Assembly: GCA_036568625.1 (NCBI GenBank)
Contig: DATCSF010000175.1
Span: forward strand, 1 to 7,443
Source of the DNA: 66-474 sp036568625
Lineage (GTDB): Bacteria > Pseudomonadota > Gammaproteobacteria > Xanthomonadales > Rhodanobacteraceae
Direction: 5' to 3'
DNA: 7,443 nt
Shown piece by piece: positions 6,189-7,443 of the stretch (position 1 is its first letter; every line of letters begins with the position of its first letter). The notes under the pieces were generated by a model, which ran no database searches, had not been told where the DNA came from, and was given only the letters and a program-made list of their open reading frames with translations. Both the position numbers and the translations under genes were made by a program.

Positions 6189-6313
6189 CGTCATCCCTGG
6201 GCCGTTCGCGGCTTCATGCGGACCGACCCCGGGACCCAGCGACTTTGCCTTTATTCCGGCGGAGACGTGGCCGGTACCGTGACAAGCGCAGACAACCTTG
6301 CGCGGGCATGACG
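6189..6313 (+). repeat. Degenerate inverted-repeat element in the dnaJ-dapB spacer
   Basis: The element begins CGTCATCCC (6189-6197) and ends GGGCATGACG (6304-6313), which is the inverse of the start apart from one inserted base. Inside, CTGGG (6197-6201) pairs with CCCAG (6235-6239) and is followed by CGACTTTG, a layout I recall from short non-coding repeats dispersed in Xanthomonadales genomes. It has no coding capacity of its own. The rest of the 241-bp spacer (6113-6353) shows no clear terminator for dnaJ. Only one copy is visible, so repeat status is an inference from its shape. Confidence 0.38.
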
Positions 6314-6325
6314 AGCTTGTATGCT
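6298..6325 (+). promoter_or_regulatory. Weak sigma-70-like promoter candidate for dapB
   Basis: TTGCGC (6298-6303) and TATGCT (6320-6325) are 16 nt apart, matching TTGACA / TATAAT at 3 and 4 of 6 positions. The start would fall near 6332, giving a leader of about 22 nt. The -35 lies inside the end of the inverted-repeat element. This is weak support, but it is the only promoter-like pair seen before dapB. Confidence 0.25.
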
Positions 6326-6353
6326 TCGGGCGCGTCTTCAAAGGCTCCCTTGT

Positions 6354-7082
6354 ATGCGCGCCCCCATTCAGCTTGCCATCAACGGCGCCGACGGCCGCAT
6401 GGGCCGCGCGTTCCAGGCGTCGCTGCGCGACGACGCGCGTTTTGACCTGGTCGCGAGGATCGCGCGCAGCGATGACTGGCGTGCCGCGCCCGTGCTCGAT
6501 GTCGTGATCGACTTCAGTGCACCCGCCGGGTTCGACGCAGCGCTGGCGCATTGCGTGGCGCATCGGGTTGCGCTGGTCAGCGGCACCACCGGGCTCGATG
6601 CCGAACAGCATGCGGCGTTGACCGAAGCCTCGCGTGCGATCCCCGTGCTGCATGCCGCCAATTTCAGCCTTGGCATCGCGGTGTTGACGCGTGTCTTGCG
6701 CGAAGCCGCCGCAGCGTTGCCGGATTGGGATCTCGAAATTCTCGAAGCGCACCACGCGCGCAAGGTGGATGCGCCTTCCGGCACCGCGCTGGCGCTGGGG
6801 CGCGCCGCCGCCGAGGCACGCAACAGGAAGTTGGATGACGTCGCGGTGTTGTCGCGCGAAGGCCCGGTGGGCGTGCGTCCCGAAGGCGCGATTGGATTTG
6901 CCACCATTCGCGCCGCCGATATTGTGGGCGAACACACGGCGATACTCGCGGCCGCCGGCGAGCGGCTGGAACTTGCGCATCGCGCGACCGACCGCGCGAT
7001 CTTCGCGCGCGGCGCGCTTACCGCCGCGGCGTGGCTCGCGGGCAAGCCCGCGGGGGCTTATTCAATTGACGACGTGTTGTAG
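6354..7082 (+). CDS. dapB: 4-hydroxy-tetrahydrodipicolinate reductase DapB
   Basis: DapB reduces 4-hydroxy-tetrahydrodipicolinate with NAD(P)H to tetrahydrodipicolinate in the diaminopimelate/lysine pathway, supplying peptidoglycan and protein synthesis in the cytoplasm. The product is 242 residues, shorter than the approximately 270-residue enterobacterial enzyme; the missing part is the segment between the first Rossmann strand and the DFSAP motif, giving a compact form like that of Xanthomonas. The dinucleotide-binding loop NGADGRMGR is at 10-18, DFSAP at 53-57 and GTTG at 77-80. The signature EAHHARKVDAPSGTA (131-145) holds the expected catalytic His133 and Lys137 and the substrate-binding SGT. 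GEHT (192-195) is also conserved. The ATG at 6354 is chosen because the beta-strand before the nucleotide loop starts right after it; AAAGG (6340-6344) lies 9 nt upstream. An in-frame ATG at 6321 would add 11 atypical residues. It is separated from dnaJ by 241 bp and is probably an independent unit. Confidence 0.96.
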   Translation: MRAPIQLAINGADGRMGRAFQASLRDDARFDLVARIARSDDWRAAPVLDVVIDFSAPAGFDAALAHCVAHRVALVSGTTGLDAEQHAALTEASRAIPVLHAANFSLGIAVLTRVLREAAAALPDWDLEILEAHHARKVDAPSGTALALGRAAAEARNRKLDDVAVLSREGPVGVRPEGAIGFATIRAADIVGEHTAILAAAGERLELAHRATDRAIFARGALTAAAWLAGKPAGAYSIDDVL

Positions 7083-7083
7083 C

Positions 7084-7129
7084 GCGGGATCACCCGGCCT
7101 TGATCCGGGGGAATCCCGCCGTGTTTTTT
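7084..7129 (+). terminator. Probable intrinsic terminator of dapB
   Basis: GCGGGAT (7084-7090) pairs with ATCCCGC (7113-7119), and inside it CCCGG pairs with CCGGG. A run of six T (7124-7129) follows four bases after the stem. It starts just after the dapB stop, so termination of dapB is the simple reading. The 4-nt gap before the T-run is longer than ideal. Confidence 0.55.
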
Positions 7130-7132
7130 CAA

Positions 7133-7166
7133 GGCGGGATGCGCCGCCTGCGCGGCTTCTCCCGCC
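7133..7166. repeat. REP-like palindrome between convergent genes
   Basis: GGCGGGA (7133-7139) pairs with TCCCGCC (7160-7166), and inside it GCCGC (7143-7147) pairs with GCGGC (7152-7156) around a CTGC loop. The left arm can pair instead with ATCCCGCC (7113-7120) of the upstream terminator hairpin. The palindrome ends seven bases before the stop codon of the convergent gene. It may help end transcription from both sides, though no T-run serves the minus strand. Confidence 0.4.
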
Positions 7167-7172
7167 CTGCAA

Positions 7173-7443
7173 TCAATCCCGATGCGCGGCGTTGCGGTCG
7201 CGCCCGGCGCCGAATTTGCGATCCAGCCCACCGGCGATTTTCTTGAAGAAGCGGGTTGCGATACCACGCTGGGTTTTGCGAAGCTTTTCCTCCTCGCTGG
7301 TCAGCCACGCGACTTGGACTACCCGGCGTTCGCCTTCGTAGGGCAGGTGGCCGTGGAAGGAGTTGTCGGCGCGCTTGAAGATCACAAATTCGCCGTACAG
7401 CGGTTTCACTTCCGGCGCGATGGTGGCGTCGATGTCGTCGATC
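7173..7443 (-). CDS. Putative 2-oxoglutarate/Fe(II)-dependent oxygenase, C-terminal part (cut by window edge)
   Basis: Only the last 90 codons are present and the frame stays open to the window edge. The visible sequence contains GEFVIFKRADNSFHGHLPYE then GERRVVQVAWL. A final beta-strand, a histidine in a SxHGH context and an arginine about ten residues later is the pattern of the distal iron ligand and the 2-oxoglutarate-binding arginine at the end of the 2OG-Fe(II) (prolyl-4-hydroxylase-like) jelly-roll fold. The first HxD pair would lie outside the window. A basic tail (about 45 residues, rich in Lys and Arg) follows. The GTG visible at 7409 is an internal valine, not a start. The gene faces dapB with 90 bp between stops. 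The substrate is unknown. The fold assignment is moderate, because it rests on one short motif region. Confidence 0.55.
   Translation of the reverse strand, partial: IDDIDATIAPEVKPLYGEFVIFKRADNSFHGHLPYEGERRVVQVAWLTSEEEKLRKTQRGIATRFFKKIAGGLDRKFGAGRDRNAAHRD

Noticed and set aside
6174..6980. A 268-codon minus-strand open frame across the spacer and dapB
   Set aside because: It overlaps most of dapB in antisense and includes the inverted-repeat element; the protein is unlike any family I recognise.
1..7443. CRISPR arrays, tRNA or rRNA genes, riboswitches, or phage/toxin-antitoxin modules
   Set aside because: No regularly spaced direct repeats, no cloverleaf with a T-loop signature, no known aptamer pattern and no integrase or toxin-like gene were seen; the genes are core housekeeping apart from the TMEM175-like and oxygenase-like ones.

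Overview
The window is high-GC DNA, clearly above 60% by eye, from a gammaproteobacterium that looks most like the Xanthomonadales (Xanthomonadaceae or Rhodanobacteraceae). The gene order recN / hrcA-grpE-dnaK-dnaJ / dapB, the compact 242-residue DapB and repeats beginning with a CGTCAT end all fit that group. No species can be named from the sequence alone.

Layout. Positions 1-258 (minus strand) hold the N-terminal 86 codons of recN, a DNA-repair ATPase, cut by the window edge. A 216-bp divergent spacer follows. The plus strand then carries the heat-shock cluster: hrcA (475-1518), grpE (1736-2281), dnaK (2374-4302), a TMEM175/DUF1211-family membrane protein (4416-5000) and dnaJ (4997-6112). 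Next come a 241-bp spacer with a degenerate inverted-repeat element and dapB (6354-7082) for lysine/diaminopimelate synthesis. The end of dapB faces, across a spacer full of overlapping palindromes, the C-terminal part of a convergent 2-oxoglutarate/Fe(II) oxygenase-like gene (7173-7443, minus strand).

How the genes work together. DnaK, its nucleotide-exchange factor GrpE and its J-domain co-chaperone DnaJ form the Hsp70 folding cycle, and HrcA is a heat-shock repressor. Sigma-32-like promoter candidates lie before hrcA, grpE and dnaK, all with the same 14-nt spacer. Strong hairpins without U-tracts follow hrcA and dnaK. This suggests a segmented operon in which dnaK can be made in excess over hrcA and dnaJ. 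No CIRCE operator (TTAGCACTC-N9-GAGTGCTAA) was seen, so HrcA probably acts elsewhere in the genome.

The most unusual point is the predicted TMEM175-type channel gene placed between dnaK and dnaJ. Its stop codon overlaps the dnaJ start (ATGA), so DnaJ translation is probably coupled to synthesis of an ion-channel-like membrane protein. The rest is conserved housekeeping content, with smaller oddities: two extra cysteines in the DnaJ J-domain, FTD in place of the usual FSD channel motif, mutually exclusive hairpins after dapB, and an oxygenase where carA is expected.
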